A stretch of DNA of 64,000 bases from Wolfiporia cocos (taxonomy: Eukaryota; Basidiomycota; Agaricomycetes; Polyporales; Phaeolaceae), in NCBI GenBank assembly GCA_029448655.1, contig JACCLO010000002.1, forward strand, positions 372,001 through 436,000, in the 5' to 3' direction. Position 1 is the stretch's first letter, and each line of letters begins with the position of its first letter. The translations under genes and the position numbers were made by a program. The notes below the pieces were generated by a model that worked only from the letters and a program-made list of their open reading frames with translations, searched no databases and was not told where the DNA came from. Shown here piece by piece: positions 22,874 to 33,740 of the stretch.

Positions 22874-23539
22874 GTTCGTACTGGCCCTCTCTTCGCACTC
22901 CCAATTTTGCGGATGCGAGTGCGCCCCAGTCACATGGCTGCCCTCCTTGACCGCAAGCTCGTGCCCAGCTCTCTTCAGTGCCCTCAGATGTGCATCATTC
23001 CCGTTTCTACATGTCTATGCTCCTTCTTTGGCCAAATCATTCAAGCCTCTCCCCATCTTCACTATAGACACACGATTTTGTGAACTCTACCTCGGGGCGC
23101 CCAATGCCTGATCGACTCACCCTGCTATTATTGCGTTCTAGCACTCATCGGTCGCACATATGGGCATATAGACCGCGTATCGTACCTGAGATGTTCTGGA
23201 TGCCAACTCGAGTTCACGAAAGCGATGTGGCCATTTATCGATCGCCTGGATTGCGCCCTGGGATTGCAAGCGTGATGGATAATGAGCAAGACAAAAGATC
23301 CTACGCACGCCCTAACATGCCGACGACAATAGACATCAGCATGTTCTGATACTCCGCCATTATTTCACGGATCTCCGCAGGCCTTCCGCGCAATAGTGCG
23401 TACTCGCGCCATTCAGTCCAAACGCATCCACCCGACGCCTAATACTTCCATCCTTGTATGGTTCACTGGTCCACTGTGCTGTCCACAATTCTGCGCAATT
23501 GGCGTCCGGGCCGCTCAATACTCCTCACCTCATGCTGAC
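22874..23539. other. No supported gene
   Basis: Short overlapping frames only. The segment may include further decayed sequence of the carboxylase pseudogene that reads toward it, but I could not identify motifs. Confidence 0.35.
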
Positions 23540-24491
23540 TATTGCGCTTTCGGGTGGTCCGATGAACACAATCCCTGCATCCACTAGAGCGCGTGCAAAT
23601 CCGGCGTTCTCACTGAGGAACCTGTAGCCCGGGTGTACTGCCTAGTTGCCCCATCCCAAGAGTGAGCGAACGATCACAAAGCTGATGCGTGAAATCACTG
23701 GCCTGAGCACCACTCCGTTTGCATACATCGATGATCTTGTCAATGCGTAGCTTTTACACGAAGTCATCAAGTCCTAGGTCGCGTCACAAGTGTGCAGCAC
23801 TCACGTAGCTTTGTGCAGAGGGCGCAGGCCCAATACAATATGCCTCGTCTGCCTAATATGATACATTGTAGGGGATGAACACCGAGATTGAACGATAGAC
23901 TTCGTGGAGATACATACCATGCGTACATGTAATGCGTCTGCATCAGCCTCGCTGTAGACCGCAACGGTGCGGATGCCCAGCTTCTTTGCAGTGCGTATCA
24001 CACGGCATGCAATTTCGCCTCCATATAGGTGAGCATGAAGGTCATGTCCGCTAGCAGGCCCGACATCAGTGTAATGCATAAAGCGGAAAGGCTGATGCAC
24101 TGCACATATAGTCGGGAAGAGACCGGCGCAGTCAGCAGAATAAGTGCTACTTACCGGTTCGCAATCAAGATCTTGTCAAAATGAGGTTTTCTCCCCTTGA
24201 GAGATGATGCACTCGACGAGGTCGAGGCACTGCGGCATGTGAGGTAGGAAGCAGTGCTCCCTACGCACATCAGATGCCGTGCACAATACTAATACGATTA
24301 CATACTCCTTTGAGTATCCCAGCCGCATATATAGCTTCATTGCTTCTCCTCGACCTTGTTCTAGAATCCGCCCTGCCTGGTGCCGTTCGATGCAAGTCGT
24401 GCACACTGACAACAGAGCTAGTCAGACCACGTCTCGGGAAGCTTTGTGAGCTTGCTCGCGAGGCGCGCGCGCTACGTGGAATGAGTAGCAT
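23540..24491 (-). pseudogene. Biotin carboxylase fragment, 3-methylcrotonyl-CoA carboxylase alpha type
   Basis: Minus-strand blocks in order match the N-terminus of a mitochondrial biotin carboxylase. They are a basic leader (24491: MLLIPRSARASR, FPRRGLTSS), then [28 protein letters not shown] with [44 protein letters not shown], and finally [19 protein letters not shown] with [12 protein letters not shown]. The family reading is GYGFLSENA, so one Gly is Arg. The intron before the GEIA block ends in GG where AG is expected. After ESAI nothing more of the roughly 700-residue enzyme is found. In the intact enzyme this subunit carboxylates biotin for leucine breakdown in mitochondria. Here it is a truncated, decayed copy; an intact gene should exist elsewhere. 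Confidence 0.7.
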
Positions 24492-26380
24492 AGCAGCAGA
24501 GTGAGCGATGCAAGTACACGAGAGGACACTGGGCGCTTCTCCGGATGCCCCGCCAATGATCGGTTTACCCCGTACCCCGCATTCGGATTCGGATCCGGAT
24601 CAGGGCCGATGACAAGCGCCCTTTGTTGACGCCGCACACCATCAAGTACGCAGAACATTCAAAGGGGCGAAGCTGATATTCAGTCTCCCGGTGCGCGTTT
24701 CTCTGTTGAAAATCAGGTCAGGTCAGACAACGGCCACGCCTTATTGACCATCAGTGACCTCATTCGACAGTGTGGTGGATTCGCAGAATCAAACACGTAG
24801 CGGTACGTTCATCCATATGCATGTCTTTCAACTTTTGATCCAACGGCTCGATATCATTAATCACTATTGGTGCCACATTTGAGATAAAGATAAATGGCTC
24901 GTCATCTCTCTGTTCATTCACTACAGTCCTTCGCGGACTCATCTCAGTATCAGCTATGATGAAGATCGGACGGCTTCGCAGAATAATTGATTCGTTGCCT
25001 TATTTGATACACGTGCAAGGACCTCTCTCGATAGCACTCAGCACTCAGCACGAGCTCATTTGACAGATTGCTTCGAAGATCTCTAGCTCGAGCGCTGCAT
25101 GGCATCCAGAACGGCTATAATCTGTACCCAAACAACGAGGCACATCCGACCACGCGCGGATTCATTACAATGACGACCAACATTTGCCATCCAGACTACT
25201 GCATTTGAGGTCAGGCAGTCGCACTCGTTCCACAAGAGAGCTTGCTGCGAGGCAGACTGTCTATTAGCGGGCCAGGCTTCTCGATGGATGAGCAGTATGC
25301 GAAGGACTCTGCCTGGTTTCGCGCACTGCTCCTTCTCACAATTCCCTAGCATATGGCATAAGGGATGCGAGAGACCGTATCAAGTGCACAGGTGTGAGCA
25401 AGTCGCGCGACATGAACCAGAAACCGGAGCCGATGGTGAGTGTTCGAGCCTCTTTGCAACAGGAGCGCGCGTTGCATACGTCATCGCGATATCACAGCCA
25501 TGTTATAGTCACTTCGCTGACATCATAGACGCGCCCCCGCCCCCGGCGCCCGTCCCTCCGCGTCTCGCGCGCATCTCGCCCTCGTCCCCGCCACTCGCGC
25601 GTGCGCACCCGCCCTCGCCACCCCGCCTTCGCTGCCTGTGCCCGTGCTAGCAATATTCGACATGAGTTCTGAGATACGAGCTGATGATCGCGCCGATTGC
25701 GATCGTCATGTGCGGCGGATATGGTAACGGCAAAGTTGCTGCCTCTAACTTCTGCCTCCGATGCCAATGATTTTCTTTACCTGTTTCTCTCGGTCTGTAG
25801 CTCACCGTAATATTGCAGCATCAACCGACGAACTGATACGGGATGCGGCACGTCCCTGAATTAATTGGCCCCCATCTGATTTTGCCCAAGCTCATTCAAT
25901 TTCGGCGTTGGCAGCCGCGTATCGCGAACCATGTAAAGGCTTTATGTGAACATCCCTATGCGGTGACTCATGCAACCAAGAACGCAGCATCGACAGGCAT
26001 GTCGAACTGTGACGACGAATCCCTTCTGCCGTCTCGGCAACTCGCTCGGACATTGCGCCTTCTCGGTCTCAACTAGTACTTTACAATGAGTACCCGTTCT
26101 CCAGGTCCTTTGTCACAGTGAATTACGCTGTGTGCTTGTGAGACTGAGCAGGAAGCTTGCGGGACGACGGACGAGCTGGTGGGTCCTTGTCACAGCCTCC
26201 CCAAACTCGGGCGGTGATGATCCGGACAGTAGACCTCTTGCCGTGAGCATTCGCAAGCTCCTACGGCATGCTACGCGCGTACTTGGATAACGTCAGCCGT
26301 TATATAAGAGCAGAACCCCATACAGTACAGCAAAGCAACACCTACTCTCGATTACCACCTGTGCTCAGAACTTCCCTACA
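24492..26380. other. No supported gene
   Basis: Frames on both strands are short and unrecognised. A GC-rich stretch at 25.53-25.65 kb makes open frames by composition. The right end holds the promoter of the aldo/keto reductase. Confidence 0.4.
26301..26308 (+). promoter_or_regulatory. TATA box of aldo/keto reductase gene
   Basis: TATATAAG, 80 bp upstream of the ATG at 26381, with a strong match to the TATA consensus. Confidence 0.55.
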
Positions 26381-27712
26381 ATGTCCCCTGCATCGACCTA
26401 CCCTACCCGCCAGCTCGGAGCAAATGGCCCCCATGTCAGTGCAATTGGATACGGAGCAATGGGTAGGTCTCACCAGACTATTTGCCATAGCTTTGGTTAC
26501 TTACCACGGGTGCTCGTAGGCATCGGCTCGTTCTTCAGCTACGGAAAGACAGACGAAGACGAAGCCCTCAAGACTCTGACGTATGCCGCGGACCGCGGCG
26601 TCACCTTTTGGGACACCGCAGACGTCTACGGGACCAGTAAGCATCCCCCACTTTTGTACAATCGCTTTGAGAACCAGCTCTGTGTGCAGGTGAGGCTGCA
26701 CTCGGGAAATGGTTCGCCACCACAGGTCGCCGCAAGGAGATTTTCCTCGCAACGAAGTTCGGTTCTGTGGACTTGTCTGGCCCAGAGATTGTGTATGAGC
26801 CAAGGAGCACTCCCTCTTACATCAGGGCTCAGCTGGAGAAATCCCTCAAGGCGCTGCAGACGGATTATATCGATTTGTACTATCAGCACCGCGTGGATCC
26901 CAAGGTGCCCATCGAAGGTAATAACATACTCGCATACTGTTGCAGTCACTGAACGGTTACTTTCTGTCTGCAGTCGTGATGGAGGCGTTGCGCCCATTCG
27001 TCGAGAGCGGAAAGGTCAGGTACCTCGGACTCAGCGAGTGCAGCATCGAAGTGCTGCGCCGTGCCAAGGCGGTCGCCGGTGTCGGCGAGAAGCTCGTCGC
27101 ATGTCAGATGGAGTACAGCCCCTTCAGTTTGGAGATAGAGACCGCTGGGTTTGTTGCGGCCGCCCGCGAGCTCGGTGTTGCCATTGTTGCATACTCCCCT
27201 CTCGGCAGAGGTAAGTACAGCTCATGTGAGGTTTGCCCGCAACTGAACGTGTCACAGGTTTAATCACTGGACAGTATGCGAATTTCTGCAGCTTCCTCTG
27301 CTTCAGAGTTGGCTGATCGGTCCACAGATACAAATCGCGCGAAGACTTCGATGCAGACGACATCCGCCAGATGATGCCCCGCTTCTCCGACGAGAACTTC
27401 TCCAAGAACCTCGCACTCACGCAGACATTTGCCGAAGTTGCGCGCAAGTACGATACCACTCCCGGTCAGATCGCCCTCGCATGGATCCTCGCGGCACATC
27501 CTGACTTCGTGCCGATCCCTGGTACGCGCTCTGTCGCGCGGCTCGAGGAGAATGCGAAGGCTGCGGAGATACGGCTGTCCGAAGAGGATGTGAAGACGCT
27601 ACAGAAGGCAGTGACTGAGGCAGATGTTGTGGGAGATCGCTATCCACCCCAGTTCACTGCGACGCTTATGGGCCAGTGCATTGAGCTGAGCGAGTGGAAG
27701 GGCGAGGAATGA
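26381..27712 (+). CDS. Aldo/keto reductase (354 aa)
   Basis: Six exons (26381-26462, 26520-26636, 26690-26917, 26974-27210, 27258-27273, 27328-27712) join in frame with 47-57-nt introns; exon 5 is 16 nt. It begins RQLGANGPHVSAIGYGAMG. The catalytic set is visible: Asp and Tyr in FWDTADVYG, Lys in IFLATKFGS, and His in YYQHRVDPKVPIE. The cofactor end has VPIPGTRSVARLEENAKA. It is an NADPH-dependent reductase of carbonyls, of the fungal AKR type often called pyridoxal or aryl-alcohol reductase-like; the substrate is unknown. A TATA box lies 80 bp upstream. The gene is intact, with no partner gene close by. Confidence 0.93.
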
Positions 27713-28126
27713 GCATCGTGTGACGGCGTCTGCTTTGACCATATGGATGTGCCATTAGATTGTCAGAACCCAGGAGTGATGTAGACTTTGTTGACATGAG
27801 TATTCTTACTGCAGTTGGCTGTACACAATTTCGTGCAAGGTGTGGTGTACAGTCGATCGCTGATTTTCGATAGAGTCAAAGTTTCAGAGATCGTCCTGGG
27901 AGTTTGATGAAGACGTATACTTTGTACACGACGCATTTCATTTGCCTTGCATTTTGAGGCCATTCGAACGACTCAACTTCGAGTAGCACGGTTGACATGG
28001 TATCTATAGTTAATATCGGACTTGGAGATCCCAGTTCAAGGTGCAGATTGCAAATTGCTGGCATTTAAGCACAGATATATAGTCCACGCGCAGCATTGAT
28101 CGTTACAGCGCCAAGATTCTGTAGTA
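27713..28126. other. Intergenic region, no gene
   Basis: 3' flank of the reductase gene up to the TA target site of the MITE at 28127. Nothing else is seen. Confidence 0.4.
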
Positions 28127-28835
28127 CAGTTGACTATCTAGTAATGCATACCGTCGGTCCCCGGATTTTGCTATGCATTATGAGGTGTTATGCGCGATCA
28201 AATCCGTCACACAGTGTGACTTATTGTGATCATACGTGACCTCCCCGCACAGGTACGTCACGCTCTGTCACATCAACATCGCATTGAGTGCCACTATACG
28301 TTTGCCGAACTATTACCATCTAGACTATCCTGCCAGTACCTATCTAGCGTGCTCTGCTTTTGTGAATCAAAGTTAATGTGATGTAAATGAGCTCATAGCT
28401 TCCGCAACTGCTGCTGGAGAACAAGTATCGAGACACCCTCAGCTTCTGCAAACTGAGGACAGAGCAGTCATGAAGAGTGTGATTGCTTCGTGCATATTTT
28501 GGTGGCTTGACTGCTGAAGACCTAGGCTCTTTGGTAGCTTTCGGTAGCTTTTCCCTAGCAGTAGGATGGGCACAGGGCTTCTTTGCAGGGCGCGATTTGC
28601 GCTTCCGGTCGTCTACAGTCTACAGGGAGAACTGACGGAGTCACACTACACTATGCATGCACTAAATTACCAAATATAGCCAATCTAATAATGCATAACC
28701 CCAACTTCGGGCATGCATTATGCAATATCAGAAATATATGCATAACACCTTGGGGACGATCTCGGTCCCCAGCTCAGGCTATGCATTATGAGATAATATG
28801 CATTACTAGCTAATGCATTACTAGATAGTCAACTG
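28127..28835. mobile_element. Tc1/mariner-type MITE, copy 1 (709 bp)
   Basis: It is flanked by TA dinucleotides (28125-28126 and 28836-28837) and bounded by 23-bp perfect inverted ends starting CAGTTGACTATCTAG. A nearly identical element lies at 45991-46683, also between TAs. No transposase frame is present, so it must move with a transposase made elsewhere. Inner sequence carries repeated TGCATTATG words and could fold further. It sits between the reductase gene and the 29-kb F-box gene, disturbing neither. Confidence 0.85.
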
Positions 28836-29236
28836 TACTGCTGTTGGATAGCGCCATCAGAAACGACAAATGGTGTCGGGATCGAGCCAACAAATCACGC
28901 GTCAGACAGATGCAACGGAGATCTGAGGTTTGATTTTCGATACACTGCCCTAGCGCCAATTGAAGGTGAAGCTACACGAGAGCATATGAAAGGTGAAGGG
29001 AATCAAGTATCAACGCAGAGCCGAAGGCCCGCCCTGGCAAAACAGAGACTCAAAGTACAACTGGACATCTCGTACATTCGAGGAATGCACAATCGCAGTA
29101 ACAATCCTGGCAATGTCAAGGCAAGCTTTTACCATGACTGCCTCGTATACAGCAACGCTGCTAGACGATCTGCGTAGAGAGAATTAGGCCCATGTATTAC
29201 GTTCACCTGAGAGAAGGGGATGACTACGCACTAAGC

Positions 29237-31408
29237 TTAACTTGAACAATAATCATCCAATGGACAAAATGTCAAAATCCCCTTGCGGTACAACCCTGGC
29301 ATCTTCGATCGGATAGCGTGCGTGACTCGACCCGTCAACTCCTCCGAATCCCATTCTGGTGTGGATTGGCCTTCGGTTGCGGAAGGCATGTATCGCAATT
29401 CGAGATTGTCATCTCGGTACCAACGGCATGCGGTCCACTTCATTAGGACACAAACCGAGCGGAGCTCGGCAAAGCGAGGCTGAGAGAGAATCCGGTCTAC
29501 ACGGCCACAGCCCATCCTATCCAGTATCTGCGATAAGCCTCCTGAAAGCGCATTGTCGTCATTGTAGACGTCATCTGTGCAGAAGTCGACGTCGGTGAGA
29601 GTGAGAGTGACGCTCGTCACGGTAGGAGAGCGAATGGTAGATAACATTTCGGGTATCCACCCATTGAGCGACATTGGTACTCCCTCTTGAAAAAGCTCGG
29701 AATGTATGATGGCGATCGACTGTAATCCCGAGTTGCGAGACAAGTCCAGGAACGCATCTAACATCCAAATATCAATTACACCTGAAGTTAGAACGCGGAT
29801 AAATAGCCCACCTTGCGGAGCTAGATGCTCTTTGTCAAATGCCATGTTGCTCAAGTGGAAGTTTTGCAGGTGTGGCCCTGCCGCGCACAACAATCTCTGG
29901 ACTGAGCGTCTATTGCCTTGGCTTTGTAGATATGTTAACTGGAATGCCCCACAAGAAATGTTGATTCTCTTGACAGGAAGCGAGCGTGGCATCAGTTTCA
30001 GGAGGTAATCAATAAGACTACATCCCTCCATGTCGTATAGTGAGATTTCCATGTCGTATAGTGAGATTTCCAACGAATCGAGACTGATAGCCTTCGCATA
30101 ATGCTGAAGGCGCCACAGGTATGACGGCTCGTCGGGATCGCTCTCAGCCCAGATGTTTGTGTCATGAAATGGCAGGTGTCGTAGGTTAGGAAAGGAGGAC
30201 AGCAGAGTGAAAAATCGTTCGCCAGAGTCAAAATCAATTTTGCTTAAGACAAGCTCGGAGACAAGGGTCAATTCTTGCAGGAACAACGAACAGTCTTCTT
30301 CGCGTCTGTCACATATTTGCAGCTTCCGCAGATTCGGTAACATGTGTGGAAGCATTGATGTGAATGCCTGCCAAATCGGCCTCCACCTGATGATATCCCG
30401 ATCTTCGTCGCTGGGCAACAGCACAACAATGCCTTGGACTGATTCCTGAAACTCTGGCTTGTGACTGAGCAGATGCAGCAAGCCCTCTAGGTAGGTTGGA
30501 TCGCAAAACGTTACTTGGCATAAGAGGTTACGTTGACTGAAAGGATACCAGGCGTGACAAGTCAGTGCACAGCTGAGCAAGCTCCGGCAGCACAGGGCGT
30601 AGGTTTGAAAGCATGTCTCTCCCGAAGCAAACCTGCTATCGGTGAGCTCAAAGCCGAGTTGATCTACAATCTGTGTGCAGAGTTCCAGTGGTAGCGATCT
30701 TGCGCGTGAAATCGGCGAAGTGTGGTGACCGGGTGCCTTTCCCGCAGATACCGCAAGCATATCACGAGGCGCAGAGAACTGAGCATCTGTTACAGATGTG
30801 CAAGGATCTCGGGGCAATGAATTTTGGTCGTCGCACAAGACGAGGGGCGTAGGTCGCAAGGTACGCGCATCGCCTTCCGACGATTTGGCCATGTAGTCTC
30901 GTTCTATGTCAAGCCATGGTGCTGCCTGTATCAATGGTTCAGAGCTCGGTGCAAGTGTGGAAGACGATGAGAATAGATGACGTGTTGCTGGCCCAGAGAC
31001 CGGTGCCGGTGATAATCCCGGCGACTGGACAGGTTCGACGAACACCAGATGTGATTGACTGCCCTCCGCTACTTCATCCACGATAGGTGCGGGGCTGCCG
31101 AAGGGATTGCGTGATCTGCTTGTACACGCTGATTTAACCCATCGGCGAAGGTGCTGGTCTCTGTATGCTCCCGAAACAAAGGCATCCATCTTGCAGCATT
31201 CAATCTGCAGGGAAGCGTCGCCATCACGAGTGAACGAGACATTTGCCACTGTGTTTTTGGAACTCTTCTGCGGGATAGCCGTCGCTATCCTACAGAAATG
31301 ATTTGCCGCTGTTTTTTCGGAACTCTCCTGCGGGATAGCCGTCGCTATCCTACAGAAATGGTCCAAATAAAGAGGCGCCCGCTCCGGATCGCAGCGGCAT
31401 TGCGCCAT
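29237..31408 (-). CDS. Long F-box domain protein (705 aa)
   Basis: Two exons (31408-29812 and 29757-29237) join in frame. The 54-nt GT-AG intron has a CTAAC branch site and happens to be open. It lies just before FLDLSRNSGLQS, the shared intron position of this F-box family. The F-box is at about residues 235-290 (RARSLPLELCTQIVDQLGF, LLSCALTCHAWYPFSQRNLL). A Ser/Pro-rich N-terminal region of about 230 residues precedes it, and a Leu-rich repeat-like region follows. Two internal tandem duplications keep the frame: 60 bp at 31241-31360 and 21 bp at 30030-30071. The ATG at 31408 is the first in the frame. Predicted role: SCF ubiquitin-ligase adaptor of unknown target. Confidence 0.8.
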   Translation of the reverse strand: MAQCRCDPERAPLYLDHFCRIATAIPQESSEKTAANHFCRIATAIPQKSSKNTVANVSFTRDGDASLQIECCKMDAFVSGAYRDQHLRRWVKSACTSRSRNPFGSPAPIVDEVAEGSQSHLVFVEPVQSPGLSPAPVSGPATRHLFSSSSTLAPSSEPLIQAAPWLDIERDYMAKSSEGDARTLRPTPLVLCDDQNSLPRDPCTSVTDAQFSAPRDMLAVSAGKAPGHHTSPISRARSLPLELCTQIVDQLGFELTDSRFASGETCFQTYALCCRSLLSCALTCHAWYPFSQRNLLCQVTFCDPTYLEGLLHLLSHKPEFQESVQGIVVLLPSDEDRDIIRWRPIWQAFTSMLPHMLPNLRKLQICDRREEDCSLFLQELTLVSELVLSKIDFDSGERFFTLLSSFPNLRHLPFHDTNIWAESDPDEPSYLWRLQHYAKAISLDSLEISLYDMEISLYDMEGCSLIDYLLKLMPRSLPVKRINISCGAFQLTYLQSQGNRRSVQRLLCAAGPHLQNFHLSNMAFDKEHLAPQGGLFIRVLTSGVIDIWMLDAFLDLSRNSGLQSIAIIHSELFQEGVPMSLNGWIPEMLSTIRSPTVTSVTLTLTDVDFCTDDVYNDDNALSGGLSQILDRMGCGRVDRILSQPRFAELRSVCVLMKWTACRWYRDDNLELRYMPSATEGQSTPEWDSEELTGRVTHAIRSKMPGLYRKGILTFCPLDDYCSS
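30030..30071. repeat. 21-bp tandem duplication in F-box gene
   Basis: Two perfect head-to-tail copies starting ATGTCGTATAGTGAG add seven residues (EISLYDM repeated) without breaking the frame. Confidence 0.9.
31241..31360. repeat. 60-bp tandem duplication in F-box gene
   Basis: Two 60-bp copies (31241-31300 and 31301-31360) differ at a few positions in the first half and are identical in the second (GGGATAGCCGTCGCTATCC). In the protein this repeats FCRIATAIPQ-x-SS. Confidence 0.9.
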
Positions 31409-31435
31409 ACAGGCGAACTCCAACAGTTCTGTGAA

Positions 31436-31690
31436 GTGCTATCATCAGCATGCTCTGCTCATTATCCAACTCATTGTACCTTCTGAAAACGAATCCGCCT
31501 TTTGACTCATCCCCAAGGCCTGCCATGACTCCTTGAACCTGTGTGCCGGGTTTGGCACGCCGAGAGCGTCTGATGACAATCCAGGAGGTGTTGAAGGAGG
31601 TCAGCTCTTCTATGAAGCGATGGAAATGCCCCGCACCTTGGCCCAACATGACGCCGATTGAACTTTGAAATATTTTGCGTATATCTGTCG
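31436..31690 (-). other. Unassigned exon-like segment between F-box gene and Ubp fragment
   Basis: An open minus-strand frame after a possible acceptor (GCGACAG near 31690) reads GAGHFHRFIEELTSFNTSW and RRYNELDNEQSML, which looks protein-like. It may be a 3' exon of the decayed Ubp-like gene or a 5' exon of the F-box gene. I do not recognise a domain. Confidence 0.3.
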
Positions 31691-31781
31691 CTCGACCATG
31701 AAGGGCGGTGTAGTTATATCGAATAAAATTTTCTACTCGCCATTAGACGTATCTCTCGTAGCACAACCAAAGTACACGTAC

Positions 31782-32761
31782 TGGAGTCAATACTCAACGA
31801 TGCAGTGATCTCTGCCCATGCACGAAGCAGCTTCTTGCGGCTTGCTTTACCCTCGGGTGTCACAGGGTCGATAGGTGGTGGCAGTAAGACTGTCTCGTTC
31901 TGGTTTTCCGGACTAGGTCCAGTCTTGAATCCTATGGCCTCGAAGATTTGACGACTTAGAGCAGTAATTTACCATCGACTCCTCAATCAGCACGAATGGA
32001 CATACGCCGTGTCAGTCCAGACCAGATTCCTCTTGAATTGGGGTCCAGAGATGGGTAGAGCACGGGTTTCATTCTTCCACAATCGGTTCTCAATGGTCCT
32101 TGCAACATCGTCAATTGCGACAAGTTCTTCGATGACTAAATGAGACATACGTGAGTATGAAATCCCACGCCAGGAATACGGGTTTTCGCCCCTCAGAAGC
32201 AGAAGAACGCCATCTCTCGTCAAAAAACCTGAAGATCAGATCTCTAGAAATCACGCCAGGAATGACTTCGGAGACAAGACAGTATGTAGAGCACTGGCAA
32301 CAGACGTAGAGGTCGAGAAGAGTATCATTGCGTATCAGCAGAGGGTCCAGCTGCGTCGCGTGAACGGCGCGCTCATAGCGGTGCCAATGATGGGACACAT
32401 ACGTCGGACGGGACGACGGTCCTTCGCCCTCAATGCACGACTTTATCTGCATGCGGCGGGTGTGATCAGGGAGAGGGATGCTGAGTGGCCGTGCGAGAGG
32501 AGGAAGCACAGAGGAGGAGCGCCAGTTAAGGATAACCCAATAGTTGCGGTTACCGCAGTAGAATGCATGCGGATGCGGGATGGATGTGCGAGCCTCAGCT
32601 AGGGTGGGGGAGAGCGGGTTTTTGTCACATGGGACATCAAAGACTTCAACGGAGTTAAGACTACGATCACGAAATATAGCATCAAAAAGCACTTTTGAGA
32701 GGATGCCAGGACCAGGTGGTGTGTGTTTAGCCATTTTGTGACCTGGCTGACCGTCTGCCAT
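31782..32761 (-). pseudogene. Truncated Ubp2-like deubiquitinase, N-terminal fragment
   Basis: Minus-strand blocks from the ATG at 32761 resemble the non-catalytic N-terminus of fungal Ubp2-type ubiquitin hydrolases: HTPPGPGILSKVLFDAIF; HHWHRYERAVHATQLD with a CCQC pair and IPGVISRDLIFRFFDERW; ENRLWKNETRALPISGPQFK; then, after an intron, RQIFEAIGFKTGP and PPPIDPVTPEGKASRKKLLR. The family assignment is from memory. A frame change is needed near 32170, between RWRSSASEG and ELVAIDDVART. The UCH catalytic domain (about 600 residues with Cys and His boxes) is absent, because the next minus-strand gene begins immediately. So this is a dead or partial copy. Confidence 0.5.
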
Positions 32762-33740
32762 ATGGTGAGGCGGTGAGGCGGTGATGCGAAGCGAAAACGC
32801 AAATCAAGCGCACAGATCACCGGGCGTCTAGACGTCTATCCACCGCAGCACTGTTTGCGAATATCCGATAGTCTGCATTGGCGTTGCATGCATAATTTAT
32901 CAGGCATACATATATATCCCCCTACGTTTGTGCTTAATCCGTCCGAGGTCAAAGCCCCCAGCGGCCAAAGCGATGGCTACGCCACGACCACGATTTCGCT
33001 ATAGCTTATGATCTACCATGCACAGTGCGAAAGCAATTAACATGTAGGACAGTGCGCCAGCATCAGGACACGCCCACGAGCTCTAGCTCTCTTACGCACA
33101 CACATATCCCGGTCTAGCTGCTACGAATCAACATGGACTACATTTGCGCTTTGACATCCGCGAGATACTCGTTGTTAGTGATCAGCAATCTTAATCTTTT
33201 CGCTTCATGTGTTCACCTAGTGTCGTCCCTCAAGTACTTTCTTCCTGCCTTTGACGGCTTATCAGGCGTTCAGTTGCGGAATTGAGCTATTGAGCTACGT
33301 CCATCGCTGAGTCATCCCTAGAACCTATGACTGGGTGATGAACCTGAACACAGCCTCGCGAATCACTCGAGCGCTGCGGAGTACAATTAGCGTGTCTTGG
33401 CCACTTAGTAAAATTTCAACTACGGGCGCTTCCCGTTCTACTAATATAGTGTATCATCCGCTTGTCTAGCAGCGCCTAACGCACTGCCCATTCTCGCATA
33501 GCCCATTTTTGCTGCTTAAATTAAGCCACATTTACACCTGCTTCGCATTGCAAGACGAAAGGTATGGTTGCTTCCACGTTGCGTCAATGCCTTGTAGTTG
33601 TTCTCAATAGGTCATGTTATGCATAGTATTGCACGCGCACAGTTCGAGTCAGAGCGGGAGTGCACTATGAGCATGGAGGTGCGAGCGTTTTGCTTCTGCA
33701 TGAGCAGTGCTGAGCTATAGGCCCACAGGATGCAGCGTTC
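32762..33740. other. Divergent intergenic region, no gene
   Basis: It lies between the 5' ends of the Ubp-like fragment and the F-box gene at 33.7 kb. No frame of note; it should include the F-box promoter. Confidence 0.4.

Noticed and set aside
28583..28813. Open frame conserved between the two MITE copies (also 46452-46661)
   Set aside because: The match follows from the two elements being copies of each other; the peptide has no transposase or other motif.
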